A stretch of 64,000 bases of DNA from Vicingaceae bacterium (GTDB lineage Bacteria > Bacteroidota > Bacteroidia > Flavobacteriales_E > Vicingaceae), in assembly GCA_018402765.1 (NCBI GenBank), contig JAGYIE010000002.1, forward strand, positions 186,001-250,000. The letters run 5' to 3'. Position 1 is the stretch's first letter; the number at the start of each line of letters is the position of its first letter. Of the stretch, positions 1 to 9,724 are shown piece after piece. A program made the position numbers and the translations under genes. Under the pieces are notes generated by a model, which saw nothing but the letters and a program-made list of their open reading frames with translations, was not told where the DNA came from and did not search any database.

Positions 1-3000
1 ATTGATATCCCTTTTAAACGTTTCTGTGTAGGCATAAGAAACAGCGAAGTTAGAAACATCAAAAGGTGTGGCCACCTCTTTTGTTGTGGACTTTTCTCGC
101 CTCACATTAGTGAAATTTATACTTCTTGTCTTGGTATAATCGTCCGTTCTTCTTCTAATAGAATCACGGTAATCTTGGGTAAAATCGTCATTATTTACTA
201 TATCATTTAGCTGCAAATCAGGATCTAATGGGTTGTACTCGGGACGAATAATATTTTCTGACACCCCAAAATACATTGGGATACTAAGCTTTGCCTCTTC
301 AGGTAATAATTTACCGAGCTCTATGGATGAAGACAAATTATACTGCATACGAGTTTCTCGTTGACGTTCATTCAGTTTTTGTTCCAAACTACCCCACCCA
401 GGTGTGCTCATTGCTCCCGATAAGGTCACTGCACCAAGATCTGCAATTTGAGCTGTTGCTCTTGCTTGTGCTGCCCAACCTCCTTCATTATCAAAATCAG
501 AAAGTCGCAGTTCATTTACCCATACCTCGGCGCATTTAGGTAGTCCATCATCATTAAAATTCGTTTCTCCTGTACGTAAATTCTTAACCCCAATCATTAT
601 TACCTTTACTTCTGCTAGGTTAGGATTACCCTTTATACGAATCGTATTTTTCGTTCCATCAACTTCTGAATAGGGCCTACTAATACTTATACCTGTGGAT
701 GGATCTAACATTCTAACATTTCTATTTTTCTTAACCTGTAGAAGTTTATCAAAAGCTAAGTCTATATTATTGTACTCGGGCCAAATACCTTCCTTATTGG
801 AACTTGTAGTACCATAAGGAGTAACCTGAAGCGGAACCTCATATTCATAATAGTTTTCTTCAAAATCAATTCCTAAACGAAGCACCACTGCAATATCATT
901 ATTGCTTAGTGCATTCTCATTTCCTGACGCCTCTGCATGAGCATACATTTTCAATCGCTTATACTGGCGAATATCTAAATCTAATGCTCTAAATGCTGAC
1001 CTCGTATAACCATCATTAAGATTACATACATTAAGTACTAAGGATTGCTCGTTAATCTGACGTAAATTGGTAGATCCAAAATCCACTTCTCGCTCAATTC
1101 CCGGAGGGATAGAATAGTTTATAGGCACCCTATTGGAGTTCTCCTCAACATTAACTGCAGAAACACTAAATGTAGTTGTACCCTCTTCATCATTATGTGT
1201 ATCTCCGGGAATCAATTGATCGTTTGAATACTTTCTCCACTCTCCTCTTACAAGCCCAAGCTGCGCAAATCGGACAATAACTCGCTCATCAAAACCTTTA
1301 AGAAACATTCTCATAAACCGAATCGATTTAAAGTCTCGAATGCTACCAACTACCTTGTCTGGTTGTCGAATAGGAATTTTAAACTGATACCATTTAACTT
1401 CTTTTGTTTCCCCATTTACATTTACAGTTCCTGTAAGAACATCGGTTATGTAGTTAGTTCCAACATTTCCTTCTTGCAGGGCTTGAGGTGATAAATTTAC
1501 CTTATATTGATAGTAGGCTTCTGTTCTATCTAAACTAAAATTACCATTAATATCTTCATTATCAGGTAAAGTAGTTGATGATGTAGAAAAGTCTGCACTA
1601 GCAGATTGAGCAGGAGAGTTTCCTTGGGTTCCATTAAATTTCTTGTAGCGGTCTAAAATACTTAGTTCTAAGTTGTCATAATCTGCTCCTCTATAATAAT
1701 GATAATCATCTTTAGATGGATCTGCATTAAAATCATTAAATGCATTTGCATCTAGCACACTTTGCAATTGGTTTAAGTAATCTGTGAAGGCTTGTCTTTC
1801 TTGTCCATTACTTAAACCGTCTAAACCCAAATCCTGATTATTCCTTGCTGCCGGGTTATTGTCAAAAGCATTTATAATGTAGGTCACTGTTGGAATTCTT
1901 CCCCAAATAACACTAGCTGTATTCTGATTTGTTCCATCTGCGGGCAAACCATTTTCAAACATTAATCTACCATCTTTCAATATGTCTTCACTTATACTTC
2001 CAATATTAAAATACAAATCTCCACCTCTTTGATTTGGATTCCCATCTTGTTCATTAAAAGGATCCATCATCCAAAATTGAATAAACTCTACATTCGATGC
2101 TTCAAAATCACTTGTTTGAATGTCTCTCATAATCCCTCCCCATCGAGAAGCAGGATTTCTAAGTGAGCCGTCTGAATTTAGACCTTCAGAAATACCCGAC
2201 ATACCTGACAAATCATAATTAAAAGGACCACGCTCTTGAGGGTAAAAAGCTAAATCGAGTGTCTGAATATTATTAATCAATCCCGGATCAGGGTCTCGGT
2301 TGGGAAAAACTTCTGTTTGGGAAACTTCTCTTGAGTAATTATTTGATTGGGATGCAGAATTTTGGATATGATTTGGGGTTCTACTATCATTCCTAAAAAA
2401 TAAAGGATCAATTGTATACCAAGCTAAGTGAGCACGATTAAATCCATAAGCTAAATCGCCATTAAAATTTCCTTCTGGGAATAAATCATCTTGCCCTTGA
2501 GGTGTACTTGCCAATTTCCATGCAATGGCATTTCTAATCTCTATGATGGATTGAGATCCCTCAAAATCATCTATATAAGCCACACCTGCTTTAGATATTG
2601 CTCTAGAATTACCAGGTATAAGTTTAGCAAATTCTGCTTGAACAGTAAAAATAGATTTCTCTTTAGTGTCATAAAATGGCAGCTTATCTGCCAGTCTTGT
2701 TAGCAGAGGAAGTTCTGTCCTGTAGGTACCGTCTAAGCCAATTACTGTATTTGATATTGGCTCATCCCCTATATTAATTTTTCGAGTTATTGGTCGTTCT
2801 GTTAAGTTCAAAATAGTACCACCGAGGGAAATATCTTCAGATACTCGATAATCAAAACGAGACCCTAAGAGTGTCTTCGTTTGAACATTGAACAACGAAT
2901 TACTTCCAAGGGATATTTTTATTGGCGTTCCTGACTCCAAAATACCTTTATTGAGAATCGTTATTCTACCTAAATTATAATCAACTTGATAATCCTGATT

Positions 3001-5118
3001 CTCAACAAGAGGCGCTCCGCCGGCAGTTACTGTAACAGAACCCTGAGGAATATTAAACGTATTTAATGAAATTTCAGATGAAGATGAAGATTGATAACTA
3101 CCTTTAAATGTATATCTATTGTGCGTTGCATCTTGTGCTGCAAGCGGCTGTGTTGTTGAATATAAAGAATCAAAGGCATATTTATCTCCAAGCTGAGCGT
3201 TATTACCTAACTGTCTTCTGATATGACTGCCAAAAGGCTCTAAAACAGGGAAGTAAACACGTCCATTTTTTTCATTAATGGTAATTCCTGGAATAAAATC
3301 GAAAAATCCATCCCCTTTTTCTGTTCCCGCATTATTAATGGTCATTCGATCTAAATCCATAACGTTCAGTAAAGGAACTCGGTCAATATCTCCGGCAGGC
3401 ACATAAGGTATTTCTACTCCAGTTTCTGCATTTAAATACCAAATTTCAAATCTAAAATCTTGGCTGTTTATATTAAAAGCGTCTAATGAATAAACGTTTT
3501 TCATCATTAAATCCCACATTGGCATTTCTGTATTAATGATGGACCCCTTTAACAACTTTAGGAAAAGTGCATCTTGTCCATCAATTCCGTCTGTTGACAA
3601 ATCCCCTACTTGATAAACTCTACCATTGTAGGTATATCGATAAGATACGGCCAATATGTCTTGTGGGTTTAATGTTCTATTTAGCGAGATGTATCCAAGC
3701 GCGCGGTTAATTGTATATTCCGAAGGATTTAATAAAACTGCGTTTTGTAGCCGTTCGTAATCTGAGCCTGTTTCAAATCCTGCAGCTGCTAGTGGCTGAT
3801 CTGCATTATTAAAATCTCTAATCTGCTGAGCTCCGACTAAAGTGCCATTACCATTTACATTGTTGTATAAATTGTTTGCACTATTTGAAGGTACTAATGT
3901 GTCTGATGAGGGTGTTACCAAGCGGTTATTAAAAATACTATCATTCTCAGCCAAATCAGTAAATGCAATAATATTTTTGGTATTGTTGAATGACCCTTGA
4001 TTGTTGGTAATATAGATTTCTACATCTGTAATCTGAATCCTTGAGTTAACTCGAGGAGGGTCTTGTAAAGCTTGTTCATAGCTATTTCTAAAGAAGTGAG
4101 ATAAGAAAAAGTGCTTATTTGTTTCGTATTCTGATGCAGACTTCTCAAAATTTTGAGTCTGAGCACCTCCTTTAACTTCTATAGACTTTCGCTCTCCTTT
4201 TTCCTGTGAAAAAATAGAAGTTACTCTCAATCTACCAAATTGCAATTCAGTTTTTACTCCAAATAATGTTTGACTCCCATTAATCAATGTACTTTGAAGA
4301 GGCAGAGAAACATTACCTGCTTCAATCTTTTTAATTATTTCATCTTCGTATCCGGTATACTCCAATTTCATTTGATTCTCAAAATCAAATGTAGCTTCTG
4401 TATTATAACTCGTTTGTAACTTGAGCTTATCTCCAATATTTCCGATTACATTTAATTGAATCCGTTGATTAAAATCAAAAGTACTCGTCCTTCTTTGTCT
4501 CTCAGGCAAAATAGGATTCTCACGTCTTGAGACATTCACACCAAAAGATAGTTCAGCCGAACCTTGTGGCCGTATGTCAATCGTATTCCCACCGAAAATT
4601 CTGTCGAATAACTCTCCTTTTACTTGTAGTTGTGGACGAAACCCTTCCGAACGCTCTAATTCTTCTGTTTCAGATTTTGTATTCCAATACTCTTTCATTC
4701 GCTTAGCAGCATCATAATTCGCGTAATCTTCTAAGCTCATATAGGTAGGGCTTCTATAGTAGCGCTCTCCTATTCTTTCATAATAATTGTATTGACCTGT
4801 CTCCGGATCGTACTCAAACCCCGATTTCACATTACCTGGAGTCTTTAAGTATAGGGGACTTCTATCATTGGTAAAAGGGTCTCCACTATGATCATTAAAC
4901 GGATAAATTAAATCTAATGTATCACCGTCAGTAGAGTCAGGTGGAGAAGGAACCATAATAGCAGACATTCTATCTTCTACTGTAATTGGCTCATCCCAGT
5001 AATTATCTGAATAAGAAACATTTTCAGTAGCATCATACGCTCCAATAGAGTCGTAAAATACGCCTAAAAACGCCATAGCAGCTAGCGAACGAATAGTATA
5101 CTTTAAGTTAATTTTCAA
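1..5118 (-). CDS. sprA: SprA, type IX secretion translocon / gliding motility protein (3' end outside window)
   Basis: Absent from the ORF track because it has no stop in the window; translating the minus strand gives 1,706 uninterrupted codons. SprA is the very large outer-membrane beta-barrel that forms the protein-conducting channel of the type IX secretion system, so it exports the sorting-domain proteins found elsewhere in this window. The reading contains family-typical stretches such as YYRSPTYMSLEDY near the N-terminus, RPQGSAELSFGV, and the repeated pattern of paired SprA N-terminal modules (LGYISLNRTLNPQD, FEIWYLNAETG). Full-length homologues are around 2,400 residues, so roughly the last quarter is missing. 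The start is a TTG at 5118: an in-frame TAA lies directly upstream, GGGAG sits 6 bases before it, and the resulting N-terminus (KINLKYTIRSLAAMAFLGVF) is signal-peptide-like; the first in-frame ATG (5076) would cut that signal. It follows ruvA by 15 bases. Confidence 0.95.
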   Translation of the reverse strand, partial: MKINLKYTIRSLAAMAFLGVFYDSIGAYDATENVSYSDNYWDEPITVEDRMSAIMVPSPPDSTDGDTLDLIYPFNDHSGDPFTNDRSPLYLKTPGNVKSGFEYDPETGQYNYYERIGERYYRSPTYMSLEDYANYDAAKRMKEYWNTKSETEELERSEGFRPQLQVKGELFDRIFGGNTIDIRPQGSAELSFGVNVSRRENPILPERQRRTSTFDFNQRIQLNVIGNIGDKLKLQTSYNTEATFDFENQMKLEYTGYEDEIIKKIEAGNVSLPLQSTLINGSQTLFGVKTELQFGRLRVTSIFSQEKGERKSIEVKGGAQTQNFEKSASEYETNKHFFLSHFFRNSYEQALQDPPRVNSRIQITDVEIYITNNQGSFNNTKNIIAFTDLAENDSIFNNRLVTPSSDTLVPSNSANNLYNNVNGNGTLVGAQQIRDFNNADQPLAAAGFETGSDYERLQNAVLLNPSEYTINRALGYISLNRTLNPQDILAVSYRYTYNGRVYQVGDLSTDGIDGQDALFLKLLKGSIINTEMPMWDLMMKNVYSLDAFNINSQDFRFEIWYLNAETGVEIPYVPAGDIDRVPLLNVMDLDRMTINNAGTEKGDGFFDFIPGITINEKNGRVYFPVLEPFGSHIRRQLGNNAQLGDKYAFDSLYSTTQPLAAQDATHNRYTFKGSYQSSSSSEISLNTFNIPQGSVTVTAGGAPLVENQDYQVDYNLGRITILNKGILESGTPIKISLGSNSLFNVQTKTLLGSRFDYRVSEDISLGGTILNLTERPITRKINIGDEPISNTVIGLDGTYRTELPLLTRLADKLPFYDTKEKSIFTVQAEFAKLIPGNSRAISKAGVAYIDDFEGSQSIIEIRNAIAWKLASTPQGQDDLFPEGNFNGDLAYGFNRAHLAWYTIDPLFFRNDSRTPNHIQNSASQSNNYSREVSQTEVFPNRDPDPGLINNIQTLDLAFYPQERGPFNYDLSGMSGISEGLNSDGSLRNPASRWGGIMRDIQTSDFEASNVEFIQFWMMDPFNEQDGNPNQRGGDLYFNIGSISEDILKDGRLMFENGLPADGTNQNTASVIWGRIPTVTYIINAFDNNPAARNNQDLGLDGLSNGQERQAFTDYLNQLQSVLDANAFNDFNADPSKDDYHYYRGADYDNLELSILDRYKKFNGTQGNSPAQSASADFSTSSTTLPDNEDINGNFSLDRTEAYYQYKVNLSPQALQEGNVGTNYITDVLTGTVNVNGETKEVKWYQFKIPIRQPDKVVGSIRDFKSIRFMRMFLKGFDERVIVRFAQLGLVRGEWRKYSNDQLIPGDTHNDEEGTTTFSVSAVNVEENSNRVPINYSIPPGIEREVDFGSTNLRQINEQSLVLNVCNLNDGYTRSAFRALDLDIRQYKRLKMYAHAEASGNENALSNNDIAVVLRLGIDFEENYYEYEVPLQVTPYGTTSSNKEGIWPEYNNIDLAFDKLLQVKKNRNVRMLDPSTGISISRPYSEVDGTKNTIRIKGNPNLAEVKVIMIGVKNLRTGETNFNDDGLPKCAEVWVNELRLSDFDNEGGWAAQARATAQIADLGAVTLSGAMSTPGWGSLEQKLNERQRETRMQYNLSSSIELGKLLPEEAKLSIPMYFGVSENIIRPEYNPLDPDLQLNDIVNNDDFTQDYRDSIRRRTDDYTKTRSINFTNVRREKSTTKEVATPFDVSNFAVSYAYTETFKRDIN

Positions 5119-5133
5119 TGATTACTCCCAATT

Positions 5134-5715
5134 CTAGATACTCTTCAGCACTTGTTTTATTAATTCTTCTACGGTTAAATCAGGCGTAGCCTTTAAAATT
5201 TTACCAATAGATTTATCTGCTTGTATCTTATTAAATCCAAGCATCACAAGTGCTGATAACGCCTCTTCTTTTACAGTATTGTCTATACCGAAAGAAAATT
5301 CCGACTCCAAACTATCCTTTGCTAATTTGTCTTTAAGGTCTATAACGATTCTTTGAGCAGTTTTCGCCCCAATTCCTTTTACTCCTTTTAATGCATTAAT
5401 ATCATTTGATAAAATGGCTTGACGAGTTTCATTTGGAGAAAGTGAAGATAAAATCATTAAAGCTGTAGAAGACCCCACTCCTGAAACAGTTATTAATAAT
5501 CGAAATAAAGCTCTTTCACTTTCTTCTTTAAAGCCATATAACAAATGAGCATCTTCTCTCACTGCTAAATGCGTAAGCAATTTACACTGCTCTGTATCAC
5601 TAAGCAATGAGAATGTGTTTAATGATATCATAATGTGATAACCAACTCCATTGCAATCTATGACAACATAAGTTGGTGTTTTCTCTGTTAATCTACCTTG
5701 TATATGAGCAATCAT
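5134..5715 (-). CDS. ruvA: Holliday junction branch migration protein RuvA
   Basis: RuvA tetramers bind four-way DNA junctions and load the RuvB motor during recombinational repair. At 193 residues it has the normal family length. Domain I (about 1-62) opens with MIAHIQGRL, domain II carries two helix-hairpin-helix motifs (TVSGVGSSTALMIL around 75-90 and GVKGIGAKTAQRIV around 110-125), and the C-terminal domain III (about 147-193, EALSALVMLGF) is the RuvB-binding part. The ATG shares one base with the upstream maeB stop (TAATG), so the two are very likely translationally coupled, and sprA follows closely. ruvA next to sprA is a familiar gene order in flavobacteria. Confidence 0.97.
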   Translation of the reverse strand: MIAHIQGRLTEKTPTYVVIDCNGVGYHIMISLNTFSLLSDTEQCKLLTHLAVREDAHLLYGFKEESERALFRLLITVSGVGSSTALMILSSLSPNETRQAILSNDINALKGVKGIGAKTAQRIVIDLKDKLAKDSLESEFSFGIDNTVKEEALSALVMLGFNKIQADKSIGKILKATPDLTVEELIKQVLKSI

Positions 5716-7988
5716 TATTCTTTTCTAGTTTCTGCATCAACTACAGCAATAGTTACCATGTTTACGATTTCTCGAACAGTACAACCAAGTTGTAAAATAT
5801 GCACAGGTTTCTTCATTCCTAGCAAAATAGGACCTACAGCCTCTGAATCTGACACCTCTTGTATCAATTTATACGCTATATTACCTGCTGACAAGTTAGG
5901 GAATATTAATACATTGGAATTCTTATTTGCTAAAGTACTAAATGGGAATTGCTCATTTAACAATTCATTATTCATAGCGAAATTAGCCTGAATCTCTCCA
6001 TCTACGATTATTTCAGGATGTTCTTGGTGTAAGATCTCTACCGCTTTGCTAACTTTTTTTGCTTCTTCGTAATCCGAAGATCCAAAATTAGAGAAGGAAA
6101 GCATCGCTAATCGTGGCTTAATCTTAAATCTAGATACAGCTTTAGCAGTAAGAACTGCAATATCAGCTAGATCTTGTGCAGTTGGATTTACATTTATAGT
6201 GGTGTCTGCAAAAAACAACGGTCCCTTCTTTGTATTTACAATATACATTCCTGCTATTTTATTCACACCATTTTCCGTTCCTATTGACTGCAAAGCAGGC
6301 TTAATAGTCTCGGGATAATTTCGTGTAATCCCTGAAATAAATGCATCAGCCTCACCAGCCTCAACCATCATTGCACCATAATAATTTCTGTCTCTCATTT
6401 TATGGGCAGACTCGTATTGAGTTAGTCCCTTTCTTTGGCGTTTTGTATAAAGCAAATCTCCATACTTATTTCTTATCTCTTCCTGGTCTGCAGCTTTTGG
6501 ATCGATTATCGTTGCATCTGCTAAATCCAAATGGTTCTCCTGAATTAACTGATTAATTCGTGCTATATTTCCTAATAAAATAGGTATTGCGATGCCTTCA
6601 TCCTTAACAATTTGTGCAGCTTTAAGTACCTTATACGTATCCGCTTCTGCGAAGACTACTCGCTTCGGGCTTTGTATTGCGCGCTCTGTTAAATTTCTAA
6701 TTAATTTGTTGTCTAAACCAAGTCTGCGGCTTAACTCTGCTTCATATGCGTCCCAATCTTCTATATGAATCTTTGCCACACCGGAATCCATAGCAGCTTT
6801 TGCTACAGCAGGGGCAACAGAAATTATCAATCTAGGATCTAATGGTTTAGGTATAAAGAAATCTCTACCAAAAACTAAATTACGTGTTCCATAAGCCTGA
6901 TTAACGACTTCGGGAACTGGCTCTTTTGCCAATTTAGCAATTGCTTTTACAGCTGCTAATTTCATTTCCTCATTAATTGCTGTAGCTCTAACATCCAAAG
7001 CCCCTCTAAATATAAAAGGAAACCCTAAAACGTTATTTACTTGATTAGGATGGTCAGATCGACCTGTGGCCATTATAATGTCCTTTCTAACACTTATTGC
7101 ATCTTTATAAGCTATTTCAGGATCAGGATTAGCCAAAGCAAAAACGATAGGATTATCAGCCATAGATTTTATCATGGCCTTATTTACAACGTCTCCTTTA
7201 CTCAGGCCTAAAAACATATCTGCGCCTTTCATAGCATCACTTAACGTCTGCAAGTCGCGTTCTGTTGCAAAGTTCATTTTAGAATCAGAAAGTCTCGGAC
7301 GATCTTTTCTAATCACGCCTTTACGATCACACATTACTAAATTCTCCGGTTTTACGCCTAAAGAAAAATACAATTTTACACAGGCCATCGCAGAAGCTCC
7401 AGCTCCATTTACAACTATCCTAACTTCATCAATTTTCTTCTCTGCAAGCTCTAATGCATTTAACAAGGCAGCGGAAGTAATAATAGCCGTGCCGTGTTGA
7501 TCATCGTGCATTATTGGGATATCTAGCTCTTCTTTTAACCTTCTTTCTATTTCAAAACACTCAGGAGCCTTTATATCCTCTAAATTAATACCACCAAAGG
7601 TAGGAGCAATGGCCTTAACTGTATTTACAAATGCATCAACATCCTTTACATCTACCTCAATATCAAAAACATCTATATCTGCAAAAATCTTAAACAGCAA
7701 CCCTTTGCCTTCCATAACAGGCTTAGATGCTTCAGGGCCTATATCACCTAACCCGAGCACTGCGGTACCATTTGAAATAACCGCCACCAAATTTCCTTTA
7801 GCTGTGTATTTATATACATCGTCCTTATTTTTTTCTATTGCTTTGCAGGGCTCTGCAACTCCGGGAGAATATGCTAATGATAAGTCTCTTTGAGAACTAT
7901 AAGGTTTTGTTGGCACTACCTCAATCTTTCCAGGCTTGCCTTGTGAATGATAATCTAAGGCTTCAATTTGCTTTCTGTTTCTTGGCAT
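5715..7988 (-). CDS. maeB: NADP-dependent malic enzyme with C-terminal phosphotransacetylase-like domain (MaeB type)
   Basis: Catalyses oxidative decarboxylation of malate to pyruvate, producing NAD(P)H in the cytoplasm. The 757 residues split into an N-terminal malic enzyme part (about 1-425) and a PTA_PTB domain (about 430-757). Visible motifs are SNGTAVLGLGDIGP near residue 72, the substrate/metal loop MHDDQHGTA near 160, the Rossmann glycine motif NGAGASA near 195, and in the C-terminal part VVFAEADTYKVLKAA and EAGEADAFISG. In characterised hybrid malic enzymes the second domain lacks phosphotransacetylase activity and acts in acetyl-CoA regulation and oligomerisation; I infer the same here. 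It is the first gene of a maeB-ruvA-sprA run. Confidence 0.95.
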   Translation of the reverse strand: MPRNRKQIEALDYHSQGKPGKIEVVPTKPYSSQRDLSLAYSPGVAEPCKAIEKNKDDVYKYTAKGNLVAVISNGTAVLGLGDIGPEASKPVMEGKGLLFKIFADIDVFDIEVDVKDVDAFVNTVKAIAPTFGGINLEDIKAPECFEIERRLKEELDIPIMHDDQHGTAIITSAALLNALELAEKKIDEVRIVVNGAGASAMACVKLYFSLGVKPENLVMCDRKGVIRKDRPRLSDSKMNFATERDLQTLSDAMKGADMFLGLSKGDVVNKAMIKSMADNPIVFALANPDPEIAYKDAISVRKDIIMATGRSDHPNQVNNVLGFPFIFRGALDVRATAINEEMKLAAVKAIAKLAKEPVPEVVNQAYGTRNLVFGRDFFIPKPLDPRLIISVAPAVAKAAMDSGVAKIHIEDWDAYEAELSRRLGLDNKLIRNLTERAIQSPKRVVFAEADTYKVLKAAQIVKDEGIAIPILLGNIARINQLIQENHLDLADATIIDPKAADQEEIRNKYGDLLYTKRQRKGLTQYESAHKMRDRNYYGAMMVEAGEADAFISGITRNYPETIKPALQSIGTENGVNKIAGMYIVNTKKGPLFFADTTINVNPTAQDLADIAVLTAKAVSRFKIKPRLAMLSFSNFGSSDYEEAKKVSKAVEILHQEHPEIIVDGEIQANFAMNNELLNEQFPFSTLANKNSNVLIFPNLSAGNIAYKLIQEVSDSEAVGPILLGMKKPVHILQLGCTVREIVNMVTIAVVDAETRKE

Positions 7989-8068
7989 TTTTTTAATCTT
8001 AATAGCGCATAAAAGTAAACATTAATGAAGTCATTAGAAAATTACTTTACCCTTATAAATAAACTATA

Positions 8069-8642
8069 TTGAAAAGAAATTTGAAAAGACTAGTTATTTT
8101 CTCAAGTGCAGTAATGAGCGATGAAAGTGGCCTAAAAACACTTAAAGATAACAATCGTCTTTGGGAAAATTTTAAGGTTGAAGGTGTGGCGACTTTGTAA
8201 GCATTTTAACATAATCCATCTTTAGTATTGGAATTTTATAATCAGCGTAGAAAGCAATTAAAAGAAGCTAAACGTAACAAAGCTCATAAAATAATAGCAA
8301 AATTTGAATCTTCGTATGAGGTGACTGTAATTTCTCAATATATTGACAATCTGCTTGAATTAGCAGGATCAACTAATGTAGTTCATCTTCATGGAGAGCT
8401 ACTAAAAGCCGGAAGCTCTATAAAGCTAAGATTGGTATATGACCTAAAAGAAATGGGTATCGGCGTTGGGTATACGCGCAAATTAGGTAGCCAATTAAGA
8501 CCTCATTTAGTTTTGTTTGGTAAAGCCCTAGATGGTCCAAGTAATTCAAATTGTTCAAAAAGTTGAAATATTAATTACAATAGGGGCATCTCTGGCTGTA
8601 TACACAGCATCTAGCTTTAAGAGATTAACTACCTCAAAATAA
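8069..8642 (+). pseudogene. Decayed SIR2-family NAD-dependent protein deacylase (sirtuin)
   Basis: The ORF at 8228-8566 is only the middle of a broken sirtuin. In the same frame, upstream codons from a TTG at 8069 encode KRLVIFSSAVMSDESGLKT, which aligns with the sirtuin N-terminus where LTGAGISAESG is expected, followed by LWENFKVEGVAT and then two stops (8198-8200 and 8207-8209). After them the reading resumes with NPSLVLEFYNQRRKQ, then TVISQYIDNLLELAGSTN, VVHLHGEL and GSQLRPHLVLFG. The frame is then lost by one base near 8535-8560: ILITIGASLAVYTASS, matching the usual IVIGTSLQVYPAA, continues in the third frame to a stop at 8640-8642. The GAG NAD-binding motif and the NID motif are degraded, while the HLHGEL histidine survives. 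About 40 C-terminal residues are not recognisable. This is a dead gene, not a new 112-residue protein. Confidence 0.88.
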
Positions 8643-8706
8643 ACTAAATGTATGTCTGAAAGAGCCAAATACGATTGGTAAAGGCCATTATACCCGAATA
8701 AAAAAA

Positions 8707-8734
8707 AGCCAATGAAGGCGTTGCTTCACTGGCT
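8707..8734 (-). terminator. Intrinsic terminator after the 8758-9573 gene
   Basis: On the minus strand a 10-bp stem (AGCCAGTGAA pairing with TTCATTGGCT, one G-T pair, 8-base loop) is followed by a run of eight T. It lies 23 bases past the stop of the secreted protein gene. Confidence 0.85.
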
Positions 8735-8757
8735 CATTTCTTTGGTGCTGAAATATC

Positions 8758-9573
8758 TTAATTCGTAATAACTATTTTTTGAGCTTCTGTAGAAATACCA
8801 TCTAAACGCAATCTATAGAAATAAATTCCTGAATTCAAATCAGTGACATTAAGATTAAATACGTCTGAAGAATTACTCAACTTTTCAATTTTTACAAGAT
8901 TTCCAAGTAAATCGTACAGCTCTAGAGCTTGTTGAGAATAATTTCCTTTAATGGTGTAGGTAATATTCACTTGATTAACCGCCGGATTTGGTCCCACCTT
9001 TAAATCATAATTTATCTTAGCAACCTCTTTAATTCCTACTGTTTCTTGTATTTTATATACTAAAATTACAGATGCAGAGTCACTTAAATTATTTCTATCA
9101 TAAACTACAAATCTAAATCCCATATTCCCATACATATAAACCTTGTTAAAAGGTGTACCAGTATAATAATTATTTGGCTCATAATAAGCGGCTAATGTCT
9201 TATTTGTATCGCCTGCTTGGATGATCGTAGTATCTGTAGGTTCGCCAAATCTAACTGTTTGATTACCTGTCACATCGCCACCTAAACAAGTAGCTCCCCA
9301 ACAAAAATAGTTCGAAGTGCTATCGACTATAGGATTGAGTTCATATCGCTTAAGATAAACAGACATTGAATCAGAACTCGTGTTTTTAACATAAACTTTA
9401 ATGGTTGGAGGAATAAAAAGTGTGTCTAGTCCAGTTTTATCTATAGTCATAAAAATTGTATCTCCTGTAACATCCATTTTTTGCTCAGGGTCAATAAGTT
9501 TTAAAGATTGACTCTGAACAAAAGATACTCCAAGGACACATAGTGCAGTCAAAGAAAGTATTGTTTTTTTCAT
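8758..9573 (-). CDS. Secreted protein of unknown function with type IX type A sorting domain
   Basis: The 271-residue product starts with a clear signal peptide (MKKTILSLTALCVLGVSFVQS, cleavage near residue 21-22) and ends with a type A type IX sorting domain of about 80 residues: the typical VGPNPAVNQVNI opening, YDLLGNLV in the middle and SGIYFYRLRLDG near the end, closing with KIVITN. The part in between (about 25-185) is beta-rich, with threonine, serine and asparagine throughout, and includes KVYVKNTSSDSMSV, suggesting an Ig-like or immune-type beta-sandwich; I do not recognise a specific family. The protein should be exported through Sec, then through the SprA channel to the cell surface or medium. 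It appears to be a single-gene unit, with its own -7 element upstream and a terminator downstream. Confidence 0.85.
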   Translation of the reverse strand: MKKTILSLTALCVLGVSFVQSQSLKLIDPEQKMDVTGDTIFMTIDKTGLDTLFIPPTIKVYVKNTSSDSMSVYLKRYELNPIVDSTSNYFCWGATCLGGDVTGNQTVRFGEPTDTTIIQAGDTNKTLAAYYEPNNYYTGTPFNKVYMYGNMGFRFVVYDRNNLSDSASVILVYKIQETVGIKEVAKINYDLKVGPNPAVNQVNITYTIKGNYSQQALELYDLLGNLVKIEKLSNSSDVFNLNVTDLNSGIYFYRLRLDGISTEAQKIVITN

Positions 9574-9593
9574 AGTTGTGTTTTTAGTATTAA

Positions 9594-9601
9594 CAAATAT
9601 A
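9594..9601 (-). promoter_or_regulatory. -7 promoter element for the 8758-9573 gene
   Basis: Minus-strand TATATTTG matches the Bacteroidota -7 consensus TAnnTTTG, 20 bases before the ATG. No convincing TTG at -33 was seen. Confidence 0.45.
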
Positions 9602-9689
9602 AGCTTTCATTCTTGATTAGTGATTAAAGCGAGACCACCACAGCCAAAATATTAATTATCAATTATTTAAAAAAAGTGTGATGAAAAAG

Positions 9690-9713
9690 GCCTCATTTAA
9701 AAGTAAATGAGGC
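9690..9713 (-). terminator. Intrinsic terminator of the rimP-nusA-infB operon
   Basis: A perfect 10-bp stem GCCTCATTTA/TAAATGAGGC with a 4-base loop lies 11 bases after the infB stop. On the minus strand it is followed by CTTTTTC. The flanks also carry T-rich sequence on the plus side, so it may work in both directions. Confidence 0.85.
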
Positions 9714-9724
9714 TCATTATTTTT

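Noticed and set aside
291-2703. Plus-strand ORFs at 291-539 and 2491-2703
   Set aside because: Both are antisense shadows of the open sprA frame, with no protein features.
8228-8566. 112-residue plus-strand ORF as an independent hypothetical protein
   Set aside because: It is the central fragment of a broken sirtuin gene; recognisable sirtuin sequence continues on both sides beyond stops and a frameshift.
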